From: Lysinibacillus fusiformis
Lineage (GTDB): Bacteria > Bacillota > Bacilli > Bacillales_A > Planococcaceae
Direction: 5' to 3'
DNA length: 64,000 nucleotides
Assembly: GCF_007362955.1 (NCBI RefSeq)
Contig: NZ_CP041696.1
Location: 744,001 to 808,000, forward strand
Shown here: positions 45,102 to 56,594 of the stretch, piece after piece
Layout of the letters: every line of letters starts with the position of its first letter
How positions within the stretch are numbered: the first letter of the stretch is position 1
Notes under the pieces: model-generated
Database searches by the model: none
What the model saw: the letters and a program-made list of their open reading frames with translations, nothing else
What the model was told of the DNA's origin: nothing
Made by a program: the position numbers and the translations under genes

Positions 45102-46802
45102 TTAACGTAAAACTAGATCCTCGGCGACAATTTCCTGAATACGTTTTAAGGCACCTGGCTCCATTTCTTCAACAGCTGTACCAGCTTCTTCAAGTGCTTT
45201 TGTATAACGGAATTGGTGGAATGCTTCTTCTGCTTCTTTTAAACGCGCATTTAATTTTGGATTTGTTGCACGATGACGATTGCCATATTGAATAATTCGT
45301 TCAATCAACATGACATTCTCAATCAATTCATGTGCCTTCGAATGAACATCCTCAACACAAAGCGTTGCTGCATTTAAGTTATTATGAACAGTTCCCATGT
45401 TAAGTGGTACCTCTTGTAAACTTTGCATTACAACATAAATATGCTCAGCTGCCTCATCTAAACGTGCATCCATCTCTTCAGGAATACCCGGAATATTCGC
45501 CTTGTTTAACAGTCGATCCGTGTCCTGCAACGTTTTTTTCAGATTTTCAACTTGTGTACAAGCCTTATTTTCGTCTATGCGAAGCTTTTTCATCGTATTC
45601 GATAAACGATCCTGCTCCTCATGAATACGTTCAAGCTCCTCACTTATTTCAATCAATTCTTCCTGCAAACTTGAATAAGCTGATTTTTCTTCTGCAACAC
45701 GCATCGCTAGTAAATCATAACGACGTTGGAGTGCTTCTAATTGCTTTAAAGCCGCTTTTGGAATTTCAGCATCCTTTTCATTTAGATGATAGCTTTGTTG
45801 TACAAAAGTTGCTTCGTCACTTACTAATCGAGTAGAGTTAATGACATTTGTGATTGAACCTAATAATCGGTCACAATTAAGATCTACATAATTTTTTGCA
45901 ATAACCTCTTTTTCAAGAAGGTCATAGAAATGGTCGATTTCTTCATTTATTTCAACGACTCGTGGCTTGACAGCAGATAAATGAAGTTGAGCCAATTCAT
46001 CTTTTAATGCGGTAAATTCCGTCTCAAGTATGTCCAGTGCCTGTGTCAGTTCTAAATGATGTAAGTAATAAGATTTTTCTTCCATTTCTCGTTGACCATT
46101 GCGCAGTTCTTGAACAGCACCTGGTAATTTCACTTGTAGTTCTGTCAAAATAGTTGGTACATCATTAATGTATTCAAAAGTCTCTTGTGATTCATGATTC
46201 AAGCCAATAACAATTTCACGCGCCTGTAAATAATTACCATCGCGAGTAAGCTCATCGAATTCTTCAAACTTTTGAACAAATACTTCAAGCTTTTGCTCAA
46301 GTGCTGGTAACGCTATCCCAAATGAGTGTTGGTGGGCAAGCAAAGTTTTACGCGCTGATCGATAATATTCTTTTAGTTGTTCAATTTCAATACGATTTTT
46401 TTCTTCGCTGCCAATTAATTCATTTAATTCTTCTAAAATTTTATCTTTATCTTTTTCACACTTGCGAACATAATCCTCAATTTCACGTTCAATCAACGTT
46501 GCTTTTTTAAAACGAAGATGATTTACTTGGTCCTCCGCATCGAATAGGAGTGAATCAATTTTTGTCATATGTACATCGATGACTTCATCCCAACTATTAC
46601 GCCATCGTTCAAACATTTCTTCCGTTTCACCATTCATGTTTAATGATTTAACTTTAGAAATTTCCTCATTTATGGGATTATTTTGTATTTGTAATTTTTC
46701 ATTTTCAAGTTGAGCAATAATTGCTGTATGTTTTCGTCGCATCATAAATCCTACTATGGCTAAAATTAATAGTAGGATAACCGGAATGATGATATACTCC
46801 AT
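45102..46802 (-). CDS. ezrA: Septation ring formation regulator EzrA
   Basis: EzrA is a membrane-anchored spectrin-like protein that prevents FtsZ rings at the poles and takes part in septum assembly. The 566 residues begin with one helix (MEYIIIPVILLLILAIVGFM), followed by a short basic linker and an almost continuous series of long alpha-helical coiled coils, as in the EzrA structure. Length and gene neighbours (hisJ, nifZ-thiI) agree with B. subtilis. It is divergent from the histidinol-phosphatase gene. Confidence 0.95.
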   Translation of the reverse strand: MEYIIIPVILLLILAIVGFMMRRKHTAIIAQLENEKLQIQNNPINEEISKVKSLNMNGETEEMFERWRNSWDEVIDVHMTKIDSLLFDAEDQVNHLRFKKATLIEREIEDYVRKCEKDKDKILEELNELIGSEEKNRIEIEQLKEYYRSARKTLLAHQHSFGIALPALEQKLEVFVQKFEEFDELTRDGNYLQAREIVIGLNHESQETFEYINDVPTILTELQVKLPGAVQELRNGQREMEEKSYYLHHLELTQALDILETEFTALKDELAQLHLSAVKPRVVEINEEIDHFYDLLEKEVIAKNYVDLNCDRLLGSITNVINSTRLVSDEATFVQQSYHLNEKDAEIPKAALKQLEALQRRYDLLAMRVAEEKSAYSSLQEELIEISEELERIHEEQDRLSNTMKKLRIDENKACTQVENLKKTLQDTDRLLNKANIPGIPEEMDARLDEAAEHIYVVMQSLQEVPLNMGTVHNNLNAATLCVEDVHSKAHELIENVMLIERIIQYGNRHRATNPKLNARLKEAEEAFHQFRYTKALEEAGTAVEEMEPGALKRIQEIVAEDLVLR

Positions 46803-47000
46803 CGTAAGCCTCCTATTCTACAATAAACGAATTGGCTAGTTGTATTTATTATATACTATGTTTTCCCCTTTTGTACTAAAATTTAAGTGTTTTTCAGAAA
46901 AGTGTATTCACGCCCAACAGACAAAACGGCAACTCCTGACCTTGAACGTACGGCGTCAATATCTAGAGACCATTCAAATAACCAAAGGAGTGTAAACTTT

Positions 47001-47795
47001 ATGAAAAGAGACGGGCATATTCATAGCCCCTATTGTCCACACGGTACAACCGATACATTTACGCAATATATCGAAAAAGCAATTGCTGAAAATTTTAGTG
47101 ATATTACGTTTACAGAACATGCTCCGTTACCGCCAGGCTTCGTTGACCCTACACCGGATATGGACAGCGGCATGAATCCAGACTATTTAATACCCTATTT
47201 TGAAAATTTACAACGATTACAAAATCAGTACGCTCAGGACATTCGGATTCGTATCGGGCTTGAAATTGACTACATTTTAGGCTTTGAGCAGGAAACACGT
47301 AACTTCCTTGATACATATGGTTATTTATTAGATGATGCTATTTTGTCCGTTCATTTTTTAAAATGGCAGGACAACTTTGTATGTATCGACTATTCAGCGG
47401 AAACCTTTATAGATTTTTCAAATAAAATGGGCTCCGTAGCACATGTCTATGATTTATATTACGATACCGTCCTACAATCAATTCAAGCTGATTTAGGAAA
47501 ATACAAACCCAAACGCATTGGACATCCATCTCTCATTCATAAATTTCAATTAGCACACAGTGTGAAAATTGATGATACTTCACGGATTCGAGAAATCCTA
47601 GATGTAATGAGGCAAGAAGGGTACGAACTAGACTTGAATAGTGCAGGTTTAAGTAAAGTACATTGTCAAGAACCTTATCCACCATTTTCCTTAATTGACT
47701 ATAGCAAGTCAATTGGGTTGCCTTTTGTTTTTGGCTCTGATGCTCATGCCGTAGTTGATTTACATCAACATTATAATGTTATATTTCCGAAATGA
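47001..47795 (+). CDS. hisJ: Histidinol-phosphatase, PHP family
   Basis: HisJ removes phosphate from L-histidinol phosphate, the eighth step of histidine synthesis. The 264-residue PHP-fold enzyme shows metal-binding DGHIHSPYCPHGT, FTEHAPLP, IGLEIDYI and the C-terminal GSDAHAV, covering the trinuclear metal site. The ATG at 47001 follows AAAGGAGTG; an open frame extends upstream to 46887 but lacks a ribosome binding site and homology. The gene is apart from the rest of the his genes, as in B. subtilis. Confidence 0.94.
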   Translation: MKRDGHIHSPYCPHGTTDTFTQYIEKAIAENFSDITFTEHAPLPPGFVDPTPDMDSGMNPDYLIPYFENLQRLQNQYAQDIRIRIGLEIDYILGFEQETRNFLDTYGYLLDDAILSVHFLKWQDNFVCIDYSAETFIDFSNKMGSVAHVYDLYYDTVLQSIQADLGKYKPKRIGHPSLIHKFQLAHSVKIDDTSRIREILDVMRQEGYELDLNSAGLSKVHCQEPYPPFSLIDYSKSIGLPFVFGSDAHAVVDLHQHYNVIFPK

Positions 47796-47819
47796 ATAAC
47801 TTTTAAACGAGGTGCCAGT

Positions 47820-48299
47820 ATGTTTACACAAATAAATTACGAAGGTCCTATTGCTGACCAATATAATGCATTAGCAAAGCAATTAGATGCGCTACTCACA
47901 GGAGAAACTGATCGCATCGCTAATTTAAGCAACGCTTCCGCATTACTAAACCAATTCCTAACAAATATTAACTGGGTTGGGTTTTATATATTACAAGGAG
48001 AGGAACTTATTTTAGGTCCGTTCCAAGGTTTACCTGCATGCGTTAGGATTCCAATTGGTCGTGGTGTTTGTGGTGCAGCTGTGGCTAAAAAAGAAACCAT
48101 TGTCGTAAAAGATGTCCACGTATTTCCAGGACATATAGCCTGCGATGCTGCTTCACAATCTGAAATTGTGATTCCTCTTATCAAGCAGAATAATATAATA
48201 GGTGTACTTGATATAGATAGCCCGATTACAAATCGCTTCTCCATCGAAGATCAAGTTGGCTTAGAGCAATTTGTCAAAACATTGCTTCTCCATCTATAA
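47820..48299 (+). CDS. msrC: Free methionine-(R)-sulfoxide reductase, GAF type
   Basis: This enzyme reduces the R-epimer of free methionine sulfoxide. The 159-residue GAF-domain protein has the three family cysteines (PACVRIPIGRGVCGAAVA and HIACDAASQSEIVIPL) that form the reaction disulfides. The neighbour of hisJ and rpsD in B. subtilis is the homologous ytsP. It lies 24 bases after hisJ and is probably co-transcribed. Confidence 0.92.
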   Translation: MFTQINYEGPIADQYNALAKQLDALLTGETDRIANLSNASALLNQFLTNINWVGFYILQGEELILGPFQGLPACVRIPIGRGVCGAAVAKKETIVVKDVHVFPGHIACDAASQSEIVIPLIKQNNIIGVLDIDSPITNRFSIEDQVGLEQFVKTLLLHL

Positions 48300-48392
48300 A
48301 AGCTATTTGCTCATTCGTACGTGAACATTAAAATTGCCCTGAAATGTTGATTTTTCACATACCATTCCGGGGCAAATCTATATTTCATTTTT

Positions 48393-50276
48393 TTAGGCAT
48401 TGGTTTTGGGGTAACGATCATGAATACAAAAACGATTTTTTCCACTGTTTTTTGCTTCGTACAAAGCTGTATCAGCATGCAGGAAAACTGATTGAAATGC
48501 TGGTCGATAATTTTGATCCCATGTGATGAGTCCTGCTGAAATTGTTACTTGAGGATCTGTGGTGTCTGGAATCATTGTAACTATAGTCGTGGCCAGTTCG
48601 AATGATTCTTTCTCATCAATATTTGGCACATAGACTGACATTTCCTCTCCACCCCAACGCGCACAAATTCCCCGAGTACTAATCGTTTCATTTAACTTCA
48701 TCGCAATTTGCACGAGAATCTTATCGCCAATTTGGTGACCGTAGGTATCGTTGATGCGCTTAAAATTATCAATATCAATAAGTAAAAACATACCTGATTG
48801 ATCTTTCTTTAGGGATTCTTCTACATACTGATCTAAATAACTTCTTGCATAAAGCTTTGTTAAATGGTCTCTATCTACCATTTCCTGCAGCTGATTTCGT
48901 AAAATGGAGTTTGCAATCGCTAAAGATGAGTGATGGATTAAAGACTGCATTAACTTAAAGCTATCAAATGAAAAGAAATATGGTTCTTTGTGTAGTACGA
49001 TACTAAAACCGTTTATTTTCTCCTCCATTAAAATTGGAATAGCCATAATCGAACGATATTCAATTTGATTAGGCGTCAATCGGTTAAAGTCGGCAATGAA
49101 TAATGGATCATTCGTATGTTCAAAATGTTGTTCAACATGTTTAATATACGTTTTACCCTCTTCCAATCTAAATAAAGTTGTACTGGCATCCGTCACTTCA
49201 AAGGTATCATCATTTTTAAAAGCAAAACAAACTTCCATTGGTTGAAAAGATTTCATTAATTGTTTCTGTAGGAAAAGCAACATTTCATGAATGTCTATCC
49301 GCATATTTAAACGATGCGATGTTTCATTTATAAGTTGCAAGTCACTTACGAGGCGATGCGATTGATGATATAACTTTGCATTTTCTAGTGCATTTCCTGA
49401 TGCTTGCGCGAGCATTCGTACAAAGTCCTTCTCAGTCGTTGAGAAAAGATAAGTTGTTGGCGCACTTACTTGCAAAATACCGTAGATAGCTTGTCTTCCT
49501 TTTATTGGTGCATTTAATAAACGACAATTTAAGTCACTTGCCAATTCAGTTGTCAAGTCTCCTGAGACAAAAGCTTCAATAGTAGCTGGTCTTTCGGATA
49601 AATAATCAAAAAGTTTAATATCGATGGTCGTATGGCGGTCTTGATCATTCGATAGTATAAGTTCAACATTAAATTCTGGGAAATTATCCCTAATATTTTT
49701 TAGTACATTTTCTAAAATTAAATCTATGTCCATTGTTGAATGGAATAAATCTGTCATATTATACAATTTTCTATATTGGTCTTCATTTGATTTCACTTCT
49801 AAATTTTCACGCAAAATCTGCAAAACCTTCATAAGCGTTTCGACACATTCTTCACCGTAATCTGAAGTCATAAAGTCCGTCCAAGCATCCGTTGCTTCAA
49901 CAAGTAATACTCCAAGTGGGTCTTTGCCCTCCGGTTGGAAAAGCACCATATCTGTCATCATGTTATAGGCTTCTTTTTCTTTCAATATATAAGGTAGTTT
50001 AACTATTTTTTGTTGATAAAAGCTAGTTTCAATCATCAGCCATGACACAGCATTTAGTTTTGTTTCTATTGTTAATGCAGCTAATTCTTCTACAGGTATT
50101 AAACTATTACTTTCATAGCTGAGAAAAGCAGCATTTACAATTTTTAAGTGCTTCTTTAGACACTGCTTTAATGAATCAAAATACTCATTAAAACTGGTCA
50201 GTTCTCCATTCGAACTCACCCAAAAGCTCAAAACATCTGATTTTATATATTTTAGCGTTTGTAAATGGTCTGTCAT
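48393..50276 (-). CDS. GAF-GGDEF protein, putative diguanylate cyclase
   Basis: A 627-residue cytosolic protein. After an unassigned N-terminal sensor region (about 1-170) come one or two GAF domains (about 175-450) and a C-terminal GGDEF domain (about 465-625; DRDHLTKLYARSYLD, DIDNFKRINDTYGHQIGD). The signature motif is GGEEM, not GG(D/E)EF; the two glycines and metal-binding acids are kept, so cyclic-di-GMP synthesis is possible. No RxxD inhibitory site is seen five residues upstream. The ATG at 50274-50276 follows AAAAGGTGA. No membrane segment is present. Confidence 0.85.
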   Translation of the reverse strand: MTDHLQTLKYIKSDVLSFWVSSNGELTSFNEYFDSLKQCLKKHLKIVNAAFLSYESNSLIPVEELAALTIETKLNAVSWLMIETSFYQQKIVKLPYILKEKEAYNMMTDMVLFQPEGKDPLGVLLVEATDAWTDFMTSDYGEECVETLMKVLQILRENLEVKSNEDQYRKLYNMTDLFHSTMDIDLILENVLKNIRDNFPEFNVELILSNDQDRHTTIDIKLFDYLSERPATIEAFVSGDLTTELASDLNCRLLNAPIKGRQAIYGILQVSAPTTYLFSTTEKDFVRMLAQASGNALENAKLYHQSHRLVSDLQLINETSHRLNMRIDIHEMLLFLQKQLMKSFQPMEVCFAFKNDDTFEVTDASTTLFRLEEGKTYIKHVEQHFEHTNDPLFIADFNRLTPNQIEYRSIMAIPILMEEKINGFSIVLHKEPYFFSFDSFKLMQSLIHHSSLAIANSILRNQLQEMVDRDHLTKLYARSYLDQYVEESLKKDQSGMFLLIDIDNFKRINDTYGHQIGDKILVQIAMKLNETISTRGICARWGGEEMSVYVPNIDEKESFELATTIVTMIPDTTDPQVTISAGLITWDQNYRPAFQSVFLHADTALYEAKNSGKNRFCIHDRYPKTNA

Positions 50277-50529
50277 GAAATCACCTTTTCTATATAACGT
50301 ACAAATCAATTACTATTAACTTATGATATATTATACATAATTTGTGTCATTTTGACTATGTTATTCTGTTTTACTTTTATATTTTACATTTACTACCGTA
50401 TCTTTAACTATTTCGAAATAGTGTAAAATGTATGAAAAGGAATTTCCTACTATTGTCCCTTTTCAAAAATAGCTTTACTAACTAATTGACGTCTATGAAA
50501 TAAGCAGTTACAATGAAGTTTGTGTAAAA

Positions 50530-50735
50530 TAAACGCAGCAGTGGTATAAGCTTAATATTGTATTTTATTCCTCTATTTTAAAGAGTATTACTTAACCGTT
50601 ACTCTCTTACTTGAAAATAGATGGTGTATTGCGTAACCTAACGGCTGCATAGGCGAAAATACATGAAAATAAAATGCGTATAAGAATGGGTACTACTGGT
50701 TTTTGTTTTACAACAAAAAAACCAAATTTAAAGGA
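50530..50735 (+). promoter_or_regulatory. Candidate S4-autoregulated leader of rpsD
   Basis: About 440 bases without a gene lie between the GGDEF gene and rpsD. The last part contains GGTTTTTGTT and AACAAAAAAACC arms directly ahead of the ribosome binding site. In B. subtilis the S4 protein represses its own gene through a leader RNA, so a similar element is expected here. The exact fold is not established by eye. Confidence 0.4.
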
Positions 50736-50747
50736 GGAGACAACAAT

Positions 50748-51350
50748 ATGTCTCGTTATACAGGTCCATCTTGGAAATTATCACGTCGTCTTGGTATCTC
50801 ACTAAGCGGTACTGGTAAAGAAATCGAAAAACGCCCTTACGCACCAGGTCAACACGGCCCGAACCAACGTAAAAAATTATCAGAATACGGTTTACAATTA
50901 CAAGAGAAACAAAAACTTCGTCATATGTATGGTATGACTGAACGTCAATTCCGTACTGTATTTGACCGCGCTGGTAAAATGAAAGGTGTTCACGGTGAAA
51001 ACTTCATGATCCTTCTTGAAACTCGCCTTGACAACTTAGTTTACCGCTTAGGTTTAGCTCGCACTCGTCGTGGAGCTCGTCAATTAGTAAACCACGGTCA
51101 CGTTATGGTAGACGGTAAACGCGTTGATATTCCATCATACAGCGTTAAACCAGGTCAAACGATTTCTCTTCGTGAAAAATCACAAAACCTATCTGTAGTT
51201 GGCGAAGCAATCGAAGTAAATAACTTCGTACCTGACTATTTAGCTTTTGATGCAGACAAAAAAGAAGGTACATTCACTCGCCTTCCAGAACGTTCTGAAC
51301 TATCTGCTGAAATCAACGAAGCATTCATCGTAGAGTTCTACTCTCGATAA
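50748..51350 (+). CDS. rpsD: 30S ribosomal protein S4
   Basis: S4 is a primary 16S rRNA-binding protein that nucleates the small subunit. The 200 residues start [20 protein letters not shown], contain the S4 RNA-binding domain ([20 protein letters not shown]) and end in the usual EFYSR. AAAGGAGGAG precedes the ATG at 50748. Codon choice is highly biased, as for abundant proteins. No zinc-finger cysteines are present, so this is the zinc-independent form. Confidence 0.98.
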   Translation: MSRYTGPSWKLSRRLGISLSGTGKEIEKRPYAPGQHGPNQRKKLSEYGLQLQEKQKLRHMYGMTERQFRTVFDRAGKMKGVHGENFMILLETRLDNLVYRLGLARTRRGARQLVNHGHVMVDGKRVDIPSYSVKPGQTISLREKSQNLSVVGEAIEVNNFVPDYLAFDADKKEGTFTRLPERSELSAEINEAFIVEFYSR

Positions 51351-51379
51351 GAGAATCTTTTCGTTAATTGTAAAAATAA

Positions 51380-51423
51380 AAAACCTACAAACCATGGTAT
51401 ATCAATGGTTTGTAGGTTTTTTT
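51380..51423 (+). terminator. Intrinsic terminator after rpsD
   Basis: AAAACCTACAAACCAT and ATGGTTTGTAGGTTTT stem with a T run. Confidence 0.95.
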
Positions 51424-51740
51424 ATTTTATATCATCTCTTTGAGAGCTTCCTAATTATCAATAGGCTACTAAGCTTGCGACTGGTAATTTAAGCCCTATA
51501 TCAATTTGCACTCATTAGAGCAAAAGGTTTCTGGAGACAACGCAATAATCTGTGCATTCCCTACAGTACATTCAAATCCTGCCACAAGAACCTCTGCATC
51601 GCCTACTTAGATTTCTCAAGTACTGTCCCTACCGAAAATTAGAAACGACTCCGGTAATTTCTCGAATCATCGCTAGAAGATGCAACCTATTATTCTTCCA
51701 AAAGTCCAAATGATAAATATAGGAAATTAAGGAGAGTGTA
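51424..51740. other. Intergenic stretch with no supported gene
   Basis: About 317 bases. A short minus-strand frame of about 36 codons without a start or ribosome binding site is the only coding-like signal. Confidence 0.4.
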
Positions 51741-52139
51741 GTGGATAATTCAGAACTAATCGTCTTATTTTTAATTTATAGTGGCCTTATGATATTTTTC
51801 TTAGTCCCTTTTCAAAATACTTTGAAGTCGGATTCACAACCAAATCATATATCCTTTATAACCATTCTTAAAGTAAACCTAGTGCAAATCATTTTTCATA
51901 AGAAAGCAATACTTGCCTTAGTTTTATTTAATATCGTATTAATAAGTGTTTGGTTAGGATTTAGCGAGATAGAATCTCATGTTAATATGCATAGTGGATA
52001 CGCGGCTATTAGTACAAATGCAGAATCACTTTACTCTCTAATTGTGGTGTTTATCTATACTGTCTTTCTTTGCATCCTTATAGCTTCTGTAAGAACTTTA
52101 AAAATGATCGTTTCTAATTGTAAAAAATCTAAATATTAG
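51741..52139 (+). CDS. Small integral membrane protein of unknown function
   Basis: A 132-residue protein with three hydrophobic segments (about residues 6-22, 54-72 and 98-116) and a basic C-terminus (NCKKSKY). It starts at a GTG at 51741 with GGAGAG upstream. I do not recognise the family. It stands alone between rpsD and the alcohol dehydrogenase, followed by a very AT-rich gap, and may be an accessory gene. Confidence 0.6.
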   Translation: MDNSELIVLFLIYSGLMIFFLVPFQNTLKSDSQPNHISFITILKVNLVQIIFHKKAILALVLFNIVLISVWLGFSEIESHVNMHSGYAAISTNAESLYSLIVVFIYTVFLCILIASVRTLKMIVSNCKKSKY

Positions 52140-52535
52140 AGAAAACTAATTTACCTAAAAGGTCGTTTTTTTTTACATTAAAATAATAATCCCCTACTTT
52201 TTAATCAACATAATCACTACCTGTATATTTAATACTAAATATCACTTTTTTACTATTCAACTAGTCTTCAAAATAGAACCAATTTCCAAAATATATATAT
52301 TACTTTCACAAGAAAGTATTTACCAAACTATATATACATCAACAATCCTATATAATTAAAGCTTCCACCCTACCATAAATTCATTTAACTTTTTTGTAAG
52401 ATAATAACACATTAAATATTAACAATTTTAATAAAAATACGAGTTGAATTTTTACAAAAAATAGAATAACATGAATTTCGGAAGGTGGTTCGCCATCATT
52501 CAAGCAATAACAATTATTTTAAAGGGGTTGGAAAT
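52140..52535. other. Very AT-rich intergenic region upstream of the alcohol dehydrogenase
   Basis: About 400 bases with long A/T tracts (for example AAAATATATATATTAC at 52289) and no open frame of note. It probably holds the alcohol dehydrogenase promoter and may be bent or bound by a nucleoid protein. Confidence 0.45.
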
Positions 52536-53741
52536 ATGTCAGACGTTCTAAAGCAATTTGTAATGCCGAAAACAAACTTATTTGGACCTGGAGCAATTCA
52601 AGAAGTTGGTAAATGCTTAAATGATTTAGAAGTGAAAAAGACATTGATCGTAACAGATGAGGGCTTACACAAATTAGGTCTCTCAGAACAAATTGCTAAT
52701 ATCATTACAGCTGCTGGAATCGATGTTGCAATTTTCCCGAAAGCAGAACCAAATCCAACAGATCAAAACATTGAAGACGGTATCGCGGTATATCATGCTG
52801 AGAACTGTGATTCAATAGTATCACTTGGAGGCGGTAGTGCACATGATGCTGCAAAAGGTATCGGAATTATTGCTTCGAATGGTGGACGCATTCATGATTA
52901 TGAAGGCGTTGACAAATCAGAAAACCCATTAGTGCCATTAATCGCTATTAACACGACAGCTGGTACAGCAAGCGAAATGACACGCTTTACGATTATTACA
53001 GATACAGCTCGTAAAGTGAAAATGGCAATCGTTGACAAGCACGTAACACCGCTTGTATCGATTAACGATCCAGAGTTAATGATTGGCTTACCGCCAGCTC
53101 TAACAGCTGCAACTGGTTTGGATGCGTTAACACACGCAATCGAATCATTTGTATCAACAGATGCAACACCAATAACAGATGCTTGTGGTGAAAAGGTACT
53201 TCAGCTAGTTCCTGAATACTTACCACGTGCATATGCAAACGGCGCAGATTTAGAAGCACGGGAGCAAATGGTGTACGCACAATTTTTAGCAGGTATGGCG
53301 TTCAATAATGCGTCACTTGGCTATGTACATGCAATTGCTCACCAATTGGGTGGTTTCTATAATCTTCCACACGGTGTATGCAACGCGATTTTACTACCTC
53401 ATGTTTGTCGCTTCAACTTAACGGCACGTACAGAGCGTTTTGCAAGAATTGCAGAATTACTAGGACAAAATGTAGAGGGCTTATGCAAGCGTGATGCTGC
53501 TGAAAAAGCGATTACTGCAATTGAAAGCTTATCGAAAGACTTAAATATTCCTAGTGGCTTCCGTGAATTAGGCGCGAAGGATGAGGATATTGAAACTTTA
53601 GCGAAAAATGCCATGCTAGACGTGTGTGCTGCAACAAACCCACGTAAAGCAACATTAGAAGACATTAAGCAAATTATTACAAATGCAATGGGACCTGTAG
53701 TGAAAACAGCAGAGTCGCTTGAAGCTGTTGCACTTTCATAA
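52536..53741 (+). CDS. Iron-containing alcohol dehydrogenase
   Basis: A 401-residue group III NAD-dependent alcohol dehydrogenase, like the methanol and 1,3-propanediol dehydrogenases of Bacilli. It has the NAD-binding SLGGGSAHDAAKGI (about residue 98), DPELMIGLPPALTAATGLDALTHAIE, and the metal ligands in DALTHAIESF and AIAHQLGGFYNLPHGVCNAILLPH. The ATG at 52536 follows AAAGGGG. Its natural substrate (ethanol, butanol or a diol) cannot be fixed from sequence. It is a single gene with a terminator after it. Confidence 0.92.
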   Translation: MSDVLKQFVMPKTNLFGPGAIQEVGKCLNDLEVKKTLIVTDEGLHKLGLSEQIANIITAAGIDVAIFPKAEPNPTDQNIEDGIAVYHAENCDSIVSLGGGSAHDAAKGIGIIASNGGRIHDYEGVDKSENPLVPLIAINTTAGTASEMTRFTIITDTARKVKMAIVDKHVTPLVSINDPELMIGLPPALTAATGLDALTHAIESFVSTDATPITDACGEKVLQLVPEYLPRAYANGADLEAREQMVYAQFLAGMAFNNASLGYVHAIAHQLGGFYNLPHGVCNAILLPHVCRFNLTARTERFARIAELLGQNVEGLCKRDAAEKAITAIESLSKDLNIPSGFRELGAKDEDIETLAKNAMLDVCAATNPRKATLEDIKQIITNAMGPVVKTAESLEAVALS

Positions 53742-53754
53742 AATATAAAGAAAT

Positions 53755-53787
53755 GGCGTGTCTCATATTTTGAGGCACGTCTTTTTC
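53755..53787 (+). terminator. Terminator after the alcohol dehydrogenase
   Basis: GGCGTGTCTCA and TGAGGCACGTC arms with a 5-base loop, then CTTTTTCT. Confidence 0.75.
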
Positions 53788-53869
53788 TATGAAACAATGA
53801 AAACCCAATCATTGTATACAAGGGCTACACCAGCTATACTTTTCTTAAAAGTAATGGGGGGAAATAAAT

Positions 53870-54679
53870 ATGCGTTTAATCTCAATTTGTCCTAGTAATA
53901 CAGAACTTGTCGCCTATTTAGGTTTGACAGATCAGCTTGTCGGTGTCGATGATTTTTCTGATTGGCCTGCAGCTGTAAATGTACTGCCCAAGCTAGGCCC
54001 TGATTTATCGATTAACATAGAGGCATTAGAAGCATTGCAGCCCGATCTTGTACTTGCTTCCTTGAGTGTACCGGGTATGGAGAAGAATATAGAGGCATTA
54101 CAAGCAAGAAATATTCCCCATCTTGTCTTTAATGCTAACTCTCTACAAGAAATTGCACATGATCTCCTAACACTTGGTGTAGCCTGTGGTGTTGAGGACC
54201 GTGCAAAAAAAATCGCTGAAGATTACTTGAAATTTATTGAACAACTTCGTATGATTGCGCAAACAATTCAGGAAAAGCCAACGCTGTATTGGGAATGGTG
54301 GCCAAATCCCATTTTTACCCCAGGAAAAATAAATTGGCTCACAGAAATTAGTGCCATTGCAGGCGGATATAATCTATTTCAAGATGTGGAGTTAGCAAGC
54401 GTGCAAACTGACTGGACTGACGTAGTAAGACGCAATCCAGATTATATTATGATGGCTTGGGTAGGTGTTGCATTTGAGCGCATTCAGCCAAGTAATTTAT
54501 TGAAGCGTCCACATGCTTATGAGCTACATGCTATCCAGTTGAAACAACTCCATGTAATGGAGGAATGGCTTTACTGCCGTCCTTCTCCTCGTTTAGCAGA
54601 GGGAGCATTCAAGCTAGCGAAACTACTTCATCCCGAAAGTTACCAGCATCTAAATCTTCCTAGCTTTTTAGAATGCTAA
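53870..54679 (+). CDS. BtuF-like helical-backbone protein without signal peptide
   Basis: A 269-residue protein of the periplasmic-binding-like fold III family to which vitamin B12 and siderophore receptors belong: ISICPSNTELVAYLGLTDQL, LGPDLSINIEALEALQPDLV and IAGGYNLFQDVELASVQTDW are family segments. No signal peptide or lipobox is present: the mature-like sequence begins directly at residue 2 after a GGGG ribosome binding site. It may therefore be cytosolic, and no ABC permease or ATPase lies beside it. Such orphan cobalamin-binding annotations are common in Bacillales; the role is unknown. Confidence 0.75.
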   Translation: MRLISICPSNTELVAYLGLTDQLVGVDDFSDWPAAVNVLPKLGPDLSINIEALEALQPDLVLASLSVPGMEKNIEALQARNIPHLVFNANSLQEIAHDLLTLGVACGVEDRAKKIAEDYLKFIEQLRMIAQTIQEKPTLYWEWWPNPIFTPGKINWLTEISAIAGGYNLFQDVELASVQTDWTDVVRRNPDYIMMAWVGVAFERIQPSNLLKRPHAYELHAIQLKQLHVMEEWLYCRPSPRLAEGAFKLAKLLHPESYQHLNLPSFLEC

Positions 54680-54682
54680 AAC

Positions 54683-54934
54683 AGGCTGGGACAAAAGAGA
54701 AAAAGTGTTAGATTGACTGCTGTCGATCCAACACTTTTTTGCTGTAAGCGTTGATGTTCGCTACGGCGGACGCTTTCCGGGGGCGTGGCCTTCGCTACCA
54801 TCGACTAGTACTCTCTTCTGAATTTTATTTATTTCAAAAGGAAGAACGTCTAAATTTTTCTTCATTTTTAGATAGCAAAAATTTAATAACGCCTTTGCTC
54901 CTCTTTCTTAAAATTTAAAGTTATGTCCCAGCCT
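54683..54934. repeat. Intergenic inverted-repeat element (AGGCTGGGACA ends)
   Basis: The element begins AGGCTGGGACA at 54683 and ends TGTCCCAGCCT at 54934. Inside are a terminator-like hairpin (AAGTGTT/AACACTTTTTT, about 54702-54742) and the GC-rich segment CTACGGCGGACGCTTTCCGG, which I recall as a frequent intergenic repeat in Bacillaceae. There is no frame. It resembles a small non-autonomous element or processed intergenic repeat. Confidence 0.75.
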
Positions 54935-54951
54935 CTTTACAAGTCCAATTT

Positions 54952-56500
<1,549 letters not shown>

Positions 56501-56594
56501 CACTATTCTATACGATTCTTTTTCAATGTCAATAACTATGTTCGAGTCAATTCAATATATGCTATAATAGACAAGATTTTAGGAGGTCGATACC

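Noticed and set aside
46887-47000. Longer hisJ start
   Set aside because: The extension has no family similarity, and a good ribosome binding site precedes the ATG at 47001.
51480-51640. Short minus-strand frame of about 36 codons downstream of rpsD
   Set aside because: It has no start codon with a ribosome binding site, and stops lie close on both sides.
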